Positions 52,411-62,400 of a DNA stretch of 64,000 nucleotides are shown here, one piece after another. Source of the stretch: Pseudomonas frederiksbergensis (GTDB lineage: Bacteria > Pseudomonadota > Gammaproteobacteria > Pseudomonadales > Pseudomonadaceae). The position numbers were made by a program, and so were the translations under genes. The notes beneath the pieces were generated by a model that searched no databases, was not told the DNA's origin, and saw only the letters and a list, made by a program, of their open reading frames with translations. The stretch lies in assembly GCF_017114915.1 (NCBI RefSeq), contig NZ_JAAUOE010000018.1:1-64000 (forward strand). The letters are read 5' to 3'. The first letter of the stretch is position 1. Every line of letters starts with the position of its first letter.

Positions 52411-53709
52411 TTAACGCTGATGCACCAGATTCCCCGCCGCATACGTCTGCAGAACAGTGCGGTCATCCCCCAGCGTCATCAATACAAACAACGTCTCGGC
52501 AATGTTATTGGCCTGCTTCAGGCGATAGCCGAGCAACGGCGTGGCGTTGTAGTCCAGCACCAGGAAGTCCGCGTCGGTGCCCGGTTGCAGGGTGCCGATC
52601 TTGTCTTCAAGGCGCAGGGCGCGGGCGCCACCGAGGGTGGCCAGGTACAGCGACTTGAACGGGCTTAGTCGCGCGCCTTGCAGCTGCATGACCTTGTACG
52701 CTTCGTTCAACGTTTGCAGCAGCGAGAAACTGGTGCCGCCACCGACGTCGGTCCCGAGGCCGACGTTCAGTTTGTGCTTCTCGGCCATCGGCAGATTGAA
52801 CAGGCCGCTGCCGAGGAAGAAGTTCGAGGTCGGGCAGAACGCAATCGCTGACCCCGTCTGCGCCAGGCGTGCGCATTCGTCGTCGCACAGGTGCACGCCG
52901 TGGGCGAACACCGAGCGCTCGCCGAGCAATTGATAGTGATCGTAGACGTCCAGGTAGCCCTTGCGCTCCGGGAACAGCTCCTTGACCCACTCGACTTCCT
53001 TGAGGTTTTCGCTGATGTGGGTCTGCATGTACAGATCCGGGTATTCGCTGAGCAACTGCCCCGCCAGTGCAAGCTGTTCCGGGGTGCTGGTCGGGGCGAA
53101 GCGCGGCGTGACGGCGTAATGCAAGCGGCCCTTACCGTGCCAGCGTTCGATCAGCGCCTTGCTTTCGACATAGCTCGATTCGGCGGTGTCGGTCAGGTAA
53201 TCCGGCGCGTTGCGGTCCATCATCACCTTGCCGGCAATCATCCGCAGGTCCAGCTGTTCGGCAGCTTCGAAAAACGAGTTCACCGATTGCGGATGCACGC
53301 TGCCGAACACCAGCGCGGTGGTGGTGCCGTTGCGCAGCAGTTCCTTGATGAAAATATCCGCGACTTCATCGGCGTGAACCTTGTCGGCGAACTGGCTTTC
53401 GCACGGGAAGGTGTAGGTGTTCAGCCAGTCCAGCAGTTGCTCGCCGTAGGCGCCGACCATGCCGGTTTGCGGCAGGTGAATGTGGGTGTCGATGAAGCCG
53501 GGGGTGATCAGCGCGTCCTGATAATGGGTGATCTCGACGTCGGCCGGCAGCGTGGGCAGCCATTCGCTGGCGTGGCCGATGGCACTGATCTGGCCGTTCT
53601 CGACCACCAGCAAGCCGTCTTCGAAATATTCGTAGGAGGCTTCGATACCCACTTCGGCAGGGTCGGCGATGCTGTGCAGAATGGCGGCGCGGTAGGCTTT
53701 GCGAGTCAT
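52411..53709 (-). CDS. guaD: Guanine deaminase
   Basis: A 432-residue amidohydrolase converting guanine to xanthine. The zinc-binding motif is PGFIDTHIHLPQTG; a second His lies in MQTHISENLKEVEW, a third in FAHGVHLCDDE, and the metal Asp in LGTDVGGGTSFS. The C-terminus returns to the small beta domain (GTLQPGTDADFLVLDY). Xanthine made here feeds the xanthine dehydrogenase encoded upstream on the same strand. Order: xdhA-xdhB-xdhC-guaD. Confidence 0.95.
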   Translation of the reverse strand: MTRKAYRAAILHSIADPAEVGIEASYEYFEDGLLVVENGQISAIGHASEWLPTLPADVEITHYQDALITPGFIDTHIHLPQTGMVGAYGEQLLDWLNTYTFPCESQFADKVHADEVADIFIKELLRNGTTTALVFGSVHPQSVNSFFEAAEQLDLRMIAGKVMMDRNAPDYLTDTAESSYVESKALIERWHGKGRLHYAVTPRFAPTSTPEQLALAGQLLSEYPDLYMQTHISENLKEVEWVKELFPERKGYLDVYDHYQLLGERSVFAHGVHLCDDECARLAQTGSAIAFCPTSNFFLGSGLFNLPMAEKHKLNVGLGTDVGGGTSFSLLQTLNEAYKVMQLQGARLSPFKSLYLATLGGARALRLEDKIGTLQPGTDADFLVLDYNATPLLGYRLKQANNIAETLFVLMTLGDDRTVLQTYAAGNLVHQR

Positions 53710-53754
53710 TGGCTTGGGTTCTCAATTAGTTCGAAGCTTTTCAATTCGAGGCTT

Positions 53755-54600
53755 TCAGTTAGAAGCTTGGCTGCGGCGTGAAGCAGGCAGCAGCTTGGCG
53801 ATCGATGATCCGGCGCTGGCGGTGTGCTGGCCGAAATTCGCGTTATAGGTGGCGATGATTTCGCCGGCGATGGAGATGGCGATTTCCACAGGCAACTTGC
53901 CTTTGACTTCGCCAATGCCCATCGGACAGCGCATGCGTTGCAGCACGGCGCTGTCGAAGCCTCGATCGCGCAGGCGGTGTTCGAACTTCACCCGTTTGGT
54001 CTTCGAACCGATCAGGCCGAAGTAGGCGAAGTCGTTGCGCTTGAGGATCGCGGCGGTGAGTTCAAGGTCGAGCTGGTGGTTGTGGGTCATGACGATGCAG
54101 TAGCTGCCGGCGGGCAGGTCATCGACTTCATCCAGCGGGTCTTCGGTGACGATTTTGCGCACGCCGTGGGGGATCTGTTCGGGGAACTCGGCTTGCCGCG
54201 AGTCGATCCAGCGCACCCGGCAGGGCAGGCTGGCGAGCAGCGGCACCAGCGCCCGACCGACGTGGCCGGCGCCGAACACGGCAATCTGCGCCTGCACCTG
54301 GCCCATCGGTTCGAACAGCAACACGGTCACGCCGCCGCAGCACTGGCCCAGGCTGGCGCCGAGGCTGAAGCGCTCCAGATGGGTGTCCTGCCGGCCACTG
54401 GCAAGCATTTCGCGGCCGATCTGCATGGCCTTGTATTCCAGATGCCCGCCACCGATGGTGTCGAACGTTTGCGTGGCGCTGATCACCATCTTCGAGCCGG
54501 CATTGCGCGGCGTCGAGCCGAGCTCTTCGATGATGGTTACCAACACACAGGGCTCGCCCCGGTTTTGCAGGTCGGCGAGGGCGTCGATCCAGTTGTACAT
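53755..54600 (-). CDS. xdhC: Xanthine dehydrogenase accessory protein (molybdenum cofactor insertion)
   Basis: A 281-residue XdhC protein that binds molybdenum cofactor, promotes its sulfuration and delivers it to XdhB. Motifs: GSTPRNAGSKMVI, TIGGGHLEYKAM, GQCCGGVTVLLFEP in the XdhC/CoxI domain, then a Rossmann-like domain (VFGAGHVGRALVPLLASLP, YFGLIGSKTKRVKF). AGAGGTGAAC precedes ATG 54600. The frame is open upstream into the palindromic repeat that separates it from xdhB. Confidence 0.94.
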   Translation of the reverse strand: MYNWIDALADLQNRGEPCVLVTIIEELGSTPRNAGSKMVISATQTFDTIGGGHLEYKAMQIGREMLASGRQDTHLERFSLGASLGQCCGGVTVLLFEPMGQVQAQIAVFGAGHVGRALVPLLASLPCRVRWIDSRQAEFPEQIPHGVRKIVTEDPLDEVDDLPAGSYCIVMTHNHQLDLELTAAILKRNDFAYFGLIGSKTKRVKFEHRLRDRGFDSAVLQRMRCPMGIGEVKGKLPVEIAISIAGEIIATYNANFGQHTASAGSSIAKLLPASRRSQASN

Positions 54601-54613
54601 GTTCACCTCTGAA

Positions 54614-54726
54614 GATCGTTCCCACGCTCGGCGTGGGAATGCATCTCTGGACGCTCCGCGTCCGCTGTTCACAATGCGACGCAGAGCGTCGCGGGCTGCA
54701 TTCCCACGCCAAGCGTGGGAACGATC
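54614..54726. repeat. ~110-bp palindromic repeat element, copy 2, inside the xdh operon
   Basis: It begins GATCGTTCCCACGCTCGGCG and ends AAGCGTGGGAACGATC at 54726. The end overlaps the xdhB stop codon (TGA at 54727-54725), so the element supplies part of the termination codon. Copy 1 is at 52296-52398; the two copies bracket guaD-xdhC. Confidence 0.88.
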
Positions 54727-57121
54727 AAACCACCACCTCGGATTCGGCATCCACGGTTTTCACCGCCTTCAACCGCCGCATCTGCTCACAGCCCCACAAC
54801 ACCCGCTCCGGCGTCGCCGGCGCGTCGATTTTCGGTTGATGCCTGTAGTCGCCCAGGCTCGCCACGGCGTCCTTGATCGCGCACCACGCGGCGATGCCGA
54901 GCATGAACGGCGGCTCACCTACGGCCTTGGAATGGAACACCGTGTCTTCCGGATTCTTGCGGTTTTCCACCAGCTTCACCCGCAGGTCCAGCGGCATGTC
55001 CGCCACCGCCGGGATCTTGTAGCTGGCCGGGCCGTTGGTCATCAGTTTGCCTTTGTCGTTCCACACCAGTTCTTCCATGGTCAGCCAGCCCATGCCCTGG
55101 ATGAAACCGCCCTCGACCTGGCCGATGTCGATCGCCGGGTTCAGCGAGTCACCGACGTCGTGGAGGATGTCGGTGCGCAGCATCTTGTACTCGCCGGTCA
55201 GGGTGTCGACGATCACCTCGGCGCAGGCTGCACCGAAGGCGTAGTAGTAGAACGGCCGGCCCCGGGCCTGGCTGCGGTCGTAGTAGATTTTCGGGGTCTT
55301 GTAGAACCCGGTGCTCGACAAGGAAACTTGAGCGAAATACGCCTGCTGGATCAGCGCCTCGAACGTCAGGATGTGATCGCGAACCCGCACATGACCATTG
55401 TGGAATTCCACGTCTTCTTCGCTGACCTTATATTGCCGCGCAGCAAACTCCACCAGGCGTTTCTTGATGATTTCTGCTGCGTTCTGCGCGGCTTTACCGT
55501 TGAGGTCGGCGCCGCTCGAAGCCGCGGTCGGTGAGGTGTTCGGTACTTTGTCGGTGTTGGTCGCGGTGATCTGCACCCGATCCATTTCCACCTGGAACAC
55601 TTCAGCCACCACTTGCGCAACCTTGGTGTTCAGGCCCTGGCCCATTTCGGTGCCGCCATGGTTCAGGTGGATGCTGCCGTCGGTGTAGACATGCACCAGC
55701 GCACCGGCCTGGTTGAGGAAGCTGGCGGTGAAGGAAATGCCGAATTTCACCGGGGTCAGCGCCAGGCCTTTTTTCAGGACCGGGCTGTTGGCGTTGTAGC
55801 GACGGATCGCTTCGCGACGCTCGGCGTACTGGCTGCTGGCTTCCAGTTCGGCGGTCATTTCCTCGAGCATGTTGTGCTCGACGGTCTGGTAGTAATGGGT
55901 GACGTTGCGCTCGGTCTTGCCGTAGTAGTTGGCCTTGCGCACCGCCAGCGGATCGAGGCCCAAATGGCGGGCAATCGCATCCATCACTTCTTCGATGGCG
56001 ACCATGCCTTGGGGGCCACCGAAGCCACGGTAAGCGGTGTTCGACGCGGTGTTGGTCTTGCAGCGGTGACCATTGATGGTCGCATCGCCCAGGTAGTACG
56101 AGTTGTCGGCATGGAACATCGCACGGTCGACAATCGACGCCGACAAATCCGGCGAGCAACCGCAGTTGCCGGCCAGTTCCAGGGCGATGCCGTGCAGACG
56201 GCCGGTGCTGTCGAAGCCCACGTCGTACTCGACGTAGAACGGGTGACGTTTGCCGGTCATCAGCATGTCTTCGACCCGTGGCAGGCGCATTTTGGTCGGC
56301 TGACCGGTCAGGTGCGCAACCACCGCGCACAGGCACGCCGGGCTGGCCGCCTGGGTTTCCTTGCCGCCGAAACCACCGCCCATGCGGCGCATGTCGACGA
56401 CGATTTTGTTCATCGACACGTCCAGCACTTCGGCCACCAGTTTCTGCACTTCAGTGGGGTTCTGGGTCGAGCAGTAAACGATCATCCCGCCGTCTTCGGT
56501 CGGCATCACCGAAGAGATTTGGGTTTCCAGATAAAAGTGTTCCTGGCCGCCGATGTGCAGCGTGCCTTGAATGCGATGCTCAGCGGTGGCCAGCGCAGTG
56601 GCCGAATCGCCACGCTGATGGGTGTGGCTATCGAGTACGAAATGGCGTTTGCGCAGGGCTTCGACCACGTCCAGCACGGGTTCGAGGTCTTCGTATTCGA
56701 TGATCGCCGCCATGGCCGCTTTGCGCGCGGTTTCCAGGTCTTTCGCCGCGACGGCGAGCACCGGTTGACCGACGAACTGCACGTCATCGATGGCCAGCAA
56801 TGGATCGCCCGGCAACAGCGGGCCGATGTCTTTCAGGCCCGGCACGTCTTCGTGGGTGATGGCGATGCGCACGCCTTCGAAGGCGTAGCAGGGTTGGGTG
56901 TCGATGCGGATGATTTTCGCGTGGGCGCGGTCCGACAGGCGTGCGTAAACGTGCAGCTGATTGGGGAACTCCAGCCGATCGTCGATGTACTGCGCTTCAC
57001 CGGACACGTGCTTGTCGGCGCTGTCATGCTTGACGCTGCGGCCGACTCCGGTGGTCAGGTCCTTGGCGAACAATTCAGCCAGTTCGGCTTGGGTCTTCTC
57101 TACGGCGTGATGATTAGACAT
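54725..57121 (-). CDS. xdhB: Xanthine dehydrogenase, molybdopterin-binding subunit
   Basis: A 798-residue large subunit of the xanthine oxidase family. It has the substrate and cofactor motifs GGQEHFYLETQ, MGGGFGGKETQA, YRGFGGPQGMVAIEEVMD, NHGGTEMGQGLNTKVAQV and the catalytic glutamate in KAVGEPPFMLG. It oxidises hypoxanthine and xanthine to urate. It overlaps the xdhA end by eight bases. The stop codon lies in a palindromic repeat. Confidence 0.96.
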   Translation of the reverse strand: MSNHHAVEKTQAELAELFAKDLTTGVGRSVKHDSADKHVSGEAQYIDDRLEFPNQLHVYARLSDRAHAKIIRIDTQPCYAFEGVRIAITHEDVPGLKDIGPLLPGDPLLAIDDVQFVGQPVLAVAAKDLETARKAAMAAIIEYEDLEPVLDVVEALRKRHFVLDSHTHQRGDSATALATAEHRIQGTLHIGGQEHFYLETQISSVMPTEDGGMIVYCSTQNPTEVQKLVAEVLDVSMNKIVVDMRRMGGGFGGKETQAASPACLCAVVAHLTGQPTKMRLPRVEDMLMTGKRHPFYVEYDVGFDSTGRLHGIALELAGNCGCSPDLSASIVDRAMFHADNSYYLGDATINGHRCKTNTASNTAYRGFGGPQGMVAIEEVMDAIARHLGLDPLAVRKANYYGKTERNVTHYYQTVEHNMLEEMTAELEASSQYAERREAIRRYNANSPVLKKGLALTPVKFGISFTASFLNQAGALVHVYTDGSIHLNHGGTEMGQGLNTKVAQVVAEVFQVEMDRVQITATNTDKVPNTSPTAASSGADLNGKAAQNAAEIIKKRLVEFAARQYKVSEEDVEFHNGHVRVRDHILTFEALIQQAYFAQVSLSSTGFYKTPKIYYDRSQARGRPFYYYAFGAACAEVIVDTLTGEYKMLRTDILHDVGDSLNPAIDIGQVEGGFIQGMGWLTMEELVWNDKGKLMTNGPASYKIPAVADMPLDLRVKLVENRKNPEDTVFHSKAVGEPPFMLGIAAWCAIKDAVASLGDYRHQPKIDAPATPERVLWGCEQMRRLKAVKTVDAESEVVV

Positions 57122-58568
57122 AAGCGGTCACCCGAGTCTCGATGTGCGGTGTTTGCAGTTCGATGAAGTATTTGCGCAGCAGGTTCTGCGCGCTGAGCAG
57201 GCGGTATTCCTTGCTGGCGCGGAAGTCCGAGAGCGGTGTGAAATCTTCGGCCAGTGCGGCACAGGCGCGTTCGATGGTGGCGTTATTGAACGGTGCGCCA
57301 ACCAGCGCGGCTTCGCAGTTTTTCGCGCGTTTGGGGATGGCCGCCATGCCGCCGAAAGCAACGCGGGCGTCGGCGATCACGCCATTGTCGATACGCAGGT
57401 TGAAGGCGGCGCAGACCGCGGAAATGTCATCGTCCAGACGCTTCGACACCTTGTAGGCACGGAACAGCTGCTCGGCGCTGGCGCGCGGCACGATGATCTT
57501 CTCGATGAACTCGCTTTCCTGGCGCGCGGTCACCCGGTAATCGATGAAGTAATCTTCCAGCGCCAGGGTGCGGCGGGTTTCGCCTTTGCACAGGACAATC
57601 TGCGCGCCGAGGGCGATCAGCAGCGGTGGTGAGTCACCGATCGGCGAGGCGTTGCCGATGTTGCCGCCGAGGGTGCCCTGGTTGCGAATCTGCAAGGAGG
57701 CGAAGCGCTGCAGCAATTCGCCGAAGTCCGGGTACTCGGCCTTCAGGGCGTCGTAGCAGTCGGAGAGGGCGGTGGCGGCGCCGATTTCCAGACGATCGTC
57801 GAAGCGTTCGATGCGTTTCATTTCGGCGACGTTGCCGACGTAGATCATCACCGGCAAGGTGCGGTGGAACTGCGTGACTTCCAGCGCCAGGTCGGTGCCG
57901 CCGGCCAACAGGCGCGCCTGTGGATAAGCATCATAGAGGTCGGCCAGATCGGCCACGGTCAACGGCACCAGGCAGCGCTTGTCGCCACTGTTGAGTTCGC
58001 CGATGTCGGTGGGGGCGATGGCTTTCAGGCGAGCGATGGTGTCGGCCTCGCGGGCATCGAACTGGTCCGGTTGCTTGGCGCAGCAGGATTGCTCGGCGGC
58101 GGCCAGAATCGGCCGATAACCGGTGCAACGGCAGAGGTTGCCGGCCAGGGCTTCATGGGCCTTGTGGGCGTCCGGTTGATCGCTGTTCTTTTGCAGGGCG
58201 AACAGCGACATGACAAAGCCCGGCGTGCAGAAACCGCACTGCGAGCCATGGCACTCGACCATGGCTTTCTGCACGCTGTGCAGCTGGCCTTGGTGCTTGA
58301 GGTCTTCGACGCTGATCAATTGCTTGCCGTGCAGCGACGATACAAAGGTCAGGCACGAGTTGAGGCTGCGATAGCGAATGTGTTCGCGGCCATCGTCGTC
58401 CGTCTGCAGCTCGCCGACCACCACGGTGCAGGCGCCACAGTCACCGCTGGCGCAGCCTTCTTTGGTGCCGGGTTTGCCCACATGTTCGCGCAAGTAATTG
58501 AGCACGGTCAGGTTCGGGTCCAGGGCGTGCTCGCTACGGAGTTCCTGGTTTAATAAAAACTGGATCAC
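57114..58568 (-). CDS. xdhA: Xanthine dehydrogenase, Fe-S/FAD subunit
   Basis: A 484-residue small subunit. The first [2Fe-2S] cluster has Cys39, Cys44, Cys47 (GCASGDCGACT) and the NSCLTF cysteine; the second has QCGFCTPG and NLCRCTGYRPI. The FAD domain follows (LLAGGTDLALE, LQIRNQGTLGGNIGNASPIGDSPP). The start is taken as GTG 58568 with GAGG six bases upstream, giving the usual IQFLLN N-terminus; ATG 58607 would add 13 residues. It is first in the operon xdhA-xdhB-xdhC-guaD. Paired inverted repeats lie ~60 bp upstream. Confidence 0.95.
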   Translation of the reverse strand: MIQFLLNQELRSEHALDPNLTVLNYLREHVGKPGTKEGCASGDCGACTVVVGELQTDDDGREHIRYRSLNSCLTFVSSLHGKQLISVEDLKHQGQLHSVQKAMVECHGSQCGFCTPGFVMSLFALQKNSDQPDAHKAHEALAGNLCRCTGYRPILAAAEQSCCAKQPDQFDAREADTIARLKAIAPTDIGELNSGDKRCLVPLTVADLADLYDAYPQARLLAGGTDLALEVTQFHRTLPVMIYVGNVAEMKRIERFDDRLEIGAATALSDCYDALKAEYPDFGELLQRFASLQIRNQGTLGGNIGNASPIGDSPPLLIALGAQIVLCKGETRRTLALEDYFIDYRVTARQESEFIEKIIVPRASAEQLFRAYKVSKRLDDDISAVCAAFNLRIDNGVIADARVAFGGMAAIPKRAKNCEAALVGAPFNNATIERACAALAEDFTPLSDFRASKEYRLLSAQNLLRKYFIELQTPHIETRVTAYV

Positions 58569-58626
58569 GGATGGCCTCGTAAACTCATTATTGTTGTTAA
58601 CCGACATGAGCCGAATTTATCAGGTC

Positions 58627-58663
58627 TGACTTTTCGGTCAATGATTTTCTGACTTAAGGGTCA
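58627..58663. promoter_or_regulatory. Tandem TGAC-N6-GTCA inverted repeats upstream of xdhA
   Basis: TGAC-TTTTCG-GTCA (58627-58640) and TGAC-TTAAGG-GTCA (58650-58663, extended to CTGAC...GTCAG) have the same half-sites and N6 spacing, with centres 23 bp apart, about two helical turns. They lie 60-95 bp before xdhA and in the region shared with the divergent GntR gene. Confidence 0.55.
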
Positions 58664-58834
58664 GGAAATAGCATTTTGTCGATCAACGACTCGTTCCTTC
58701 ATTATTGACCCTCACGGGTTAGCCTGCTTTTTGCTGGAATCGTGCCAAAAACCGCCGGGTGGGCACTCCGCCATGACCCCTCAATTGCGCTACACTGCGC
58801 CGCTTGTGCAGATCGAAGAGTTTGAAGGACAACC

Positions 58835-59494
58835 ATGACGTTCAAGGCGCCGGACAGCCTCGCCGAGCAAATCGCTCACCACCTCGCCGAACGTATCATT
58901 CGCGGCGAAATGAAGCCGGGGGAGCGCATCCAGGAACAGAAGGTCACGCTGGCCCTCAATGTCAGCCGCGGTTCAGTCCGTGAAGCCTTGCTGATCCTCG
59001 AGCGCCGCCACTTGATCGCGATTTTGCCGCGACGGGGCGCCCACGTGACCGAACTGACCGCGCACAAGGTGCGCAGCCTGTGCGCGCTGATGAGCGAGCT
59101 GTACATCCTGCTCGGCAACGCCGTGGCCAACGGCTGGCAAACCCAGGCCGACATGGCGCCGTTCGTGGAGATCCAGCAGCGCTTGACCGCCAGCTACGAG
59201 CGCCAGGACATCCGCACCTTCGTCGACGACAGCTTCAGTGTGATGCGTGCCGCGTATCCGTTCGCCAACAATCCGTACTTGCAGGAAACCGTCGAGAATC
59301 TGCAGCCAGCCATGAGCCGCGCGTATTTCCTCGCGCTGGATCAGCGCAAGGCCTCGATGAGCGAGTTCCTGGAGCTGTTCGAACGCCTGCTGGCCGCGGT
59401 GCTGGCCCGTGATTTTGCGCAGATCCGCGTGGTGCTGACGGCGTATGCCCAGCGCAGTTGCGATCTGGTGGTTTCTGCCTTGACGGTCGCTTAA
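58835..59494 (+). CDS. GntR-family (FCD) transcriptional regulator next to smc
   Basis: A 219-residue regulator: winged helix (IAHHLAERIIRGEMKPGERI, LNVSRGSVREALLILERRHL) and an FCD-like helical domain. It is divergent from xdhA, so it may control the xanthine dehydrogenase operon, although it is also only two bases from the smc start. GAAGGA precedes ATG 58835. Compared with the other two GntR proteins of the window the ligand domain is shorter and has fewer of the usual metal-binding residues. Confidence 0.88.
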   Translation: MTFKAPDSLAEQIAHHLAERIIRGEMKPGERIQEQKVTLALNVSRGSVREALLILERRHLIAILPRRGAHVTELTAHKVRSLCALMSELYILLGNAVANGWQTQADMAPFVEIQQRLTASYERQDIRTFVDDSFSVMRAAYPFANNPYLQETVENLQPAMSRAYFLALDQRKASMSEFLELFERLLAAVLARDFAQIRVVLTAYAQRSCDLVVSALTVA

Positions 59495-59496
59495 GC

Positions 59497-62400
59497 GTGC
59501 GGCTCAAGTGCATCAAACTGGCGGGGTTCAAATCCTTCGTCGACCCGACCACGGTGAACTTCCCCAGTAACATGGCGGCAGTGGTCGGGCCCAATGGTTG
59601 CGGCAAGTCGAACATCATCGATGCCGTGCGTTGGGTGATGGGCGAGAGCTCGGCCAAGAACTTGCGCGGCGAGTCGATGACCGACGTCATCTTCAACGGC
59701 TCCACCAGCCGCAAACCGGTGAGTCAGGCGAGCATCGAGCTGGTGTTCGATAACTCCGACGGTACTTTGATCGGCGAATATGCCGCCTACGCGGAAATCT
59801 CCATTCGCCGCAAAGTGACGCGCGACAGTCAGAACAGTTATTTCCTCAACGGCGCCAAATGCCGCCGTCGTGACATCACCGATATCTTCCTCGGCACCGG
59901 TCTCGGCCCGCGCAGCTATTCGATCATCGAGCAGGGGATGATTTCCAAGCTGATCGAAGCCAAGCCCGAAGACCTGCGTAACTTTATCGAAGAAGCGGCG
60001 GGCATCTCCAAGTACAAGGAGCGTCGGCGCGAGACCGAAAACCGCATCCGCCGCACCCACGAAAACCTGGCCCGCCTGACCGACCTGCGCGAAGAGCTCG
60101 AGCGTCAGCTTGAACGCTTGCACCGCCAGGCCGAGGCCGCCAAGAAGTATCAGGAATACAAGGGCGAAGAACGTCAGCTCAAGGCCCAACTGTCGGCTCT
60201 GCGCTGGCAGGCACTGAACGAGCAGGTCGGCCAGCGTGAGTCGATCATCGGCACCCAGGAAATCACCTTCGAAGCCCTGGTGGCCGAGCAACGCAATGCC
60301 GACGCGGCCATCGAGCGCCTGCGCGACGGTCATCACGATCTGTCCGAACGCTTCAATCTGGTGCAGGGGCGCTTCTATTCGGTCGGCGGTGACATCGCCC
60401 GGGTCGAGCAGAGCATCCAGCACGGTCAGCAGCGTTTGCGTCAGTTGCAGGACGACTTGAAAGAAGCCGAACGCGCGCGCCAGGAAACCGAATCGCACTT
60501 GGGCCACGACCGTACCTTGCTGCTGACCCTGGGCGAAGAGCTGGACATGCTCACCCCCGAGCAGGAAGTCACCAGCGCCGCCGCCGAAGAAGCCGCCGCC
60601 GCGCTGGAAGAGTCCGAAATCACCATGCACGGCTGGCAGGAGCAGTGGGACACCTTCAACCTCACCGCCGCCGAGCCCCGTCGCCAGGCTGAAGTTCAGC
60701 AGTCGCGGATCCAGCAGCTGGAAACCAGCCTGGAACGCCTGTCCGATCGCCAGAAGCGTCTGGCCGAAGAGCGCGCGTTGCTTTCGGCAGACCCGGAAGA
60801 CGCGGCGATCATGGAACTCAGCGAGCAATTGGCCGCGTCCGAGGCCACGCTCGAAGACTTGCAGGCCAGCGAAGAAGCGCAAGTCGAACGCCTTGAGCAA
60901 CTGCGTCAGCAACTGCAACAAGCGCTTTCGGCGCAGCAGCAGGCCCAAGGTGATTTGCAGCGCCTCAACGGTCGGCTGGCGTCTTTGGAAGCCTTGCAGC
61001 AAGCCGCCCTCGATCCGGGCACCGGCACCGCCGAATGGCTGCGCGAACAGCATCTGGCGGATCGTCCGCGCCTGGCCGAAGGCCTGAAAGTTGAAGCGGG
61101 TTGGGAGCTGGCGGTGGAAACCGTGCTCGGCGCCGACCTGCAAGCGGTGCTGGTGGACGACTTCGGTGATTTCGATCTGGCCGGGTTTGCCCAAGGCGAT
61201 TTGCGTCTGCTCAGCCCGGCCAGCGATGGCGTGCGCATGCCGGGCAGTTTGCTCGACAAGGTCGAGGCACAGATCGATCTGTCGCCGTGGCTGGGGCAGG
61301 TCAAACCGGTCGACAGCCTTGAACAGGCGTTGGCCTTGCGCGGTCAATTGGCTGCCGGCCAAAGCCTGATCAGCCGCGACGGTTACTGGGTCGGTCGACA
61401 CTTTTTGCGCGTGCGTCGGGCCAGCGAAGCGCAAAGCGGCGTACTCGCCCGGGGTCAGGAAATCCAGCGGTTGGGCCTAGAGCGCGAAGAGCGCGAGGCC
61501 ACGGTCGAAACCCTGGAAACCGAACTTCAGAATCTCAGGGCGCAACAGCGTCAGCAGGAAAACGGCCGCGAACATTTGCGCCGTTTGCTGCAAGACGAAG
61601 CGCGTCAGCAGGGCGAATTGAAAGCCCAGCTGTCCGCCGGCAAAGCCAAGGTCGAGCAGTTGACTCTGCGCCGCACCCGTCTTGACGAAGAACTTACCGA
61701 GCTGAGCGAACAGCGCGCCCTGGAACACGAAAACATCGGCGAAGCGCGCCTGCAATTGCAGGAAGCCCTCGACAGCATGGCGCTGGACACCGAGCAGCGT
61801 GAGTTGCTGCTGGCCCAGCGCGACAGCTTGCGCGAACGCCTCGACCGGGTGCGCCAGGAAGCCCGGCAGCACAAGGACCATGCGCATCAATTGGCGGTGC
61901 GCCTCGGTTCGCTGAAGGCGCAACACGATTCCACTCGTCAGGCCCTTGAGCGGCTGGAAATGCAGTCAGAGCGCCTCACCGAGAAGCGCGAGCAGCTAAG
62001 CCTCAATCTCGAAGAGGGCGAAGCGCCGCTGGAAGAGCTGCGGCTGAAACTCGAAGAGTTGCTCGACAAACGCATGACCGTCGACGAAGAGCTCAAGACT
62101 GCACAAATCGCCATGGAAGACGCCGACCGCGAACTGCGCGACGCCGAGAAGCGCCGGACCCAGGCCGAGCAGCAATCCCAGTTGATTCGCAGCCAGCTCG
62201 AACAGCAGCGCATGGAATGGCAAGCGCTGACGGTGCGGCGCAAGACCTTGCAGGATCAATTGCTCGAAGACGGCTACGACCTCAATGGCGTGCTCGCCAC
62301 CCTAGTGGCCGGGGCCAGCGAGAAAGACGCCGAAGAAGAACTCGAACGCATTGCCGCGCGGATTCAGCGCCTGGGCGCGATCAACCTCGCGGCCATCGAC

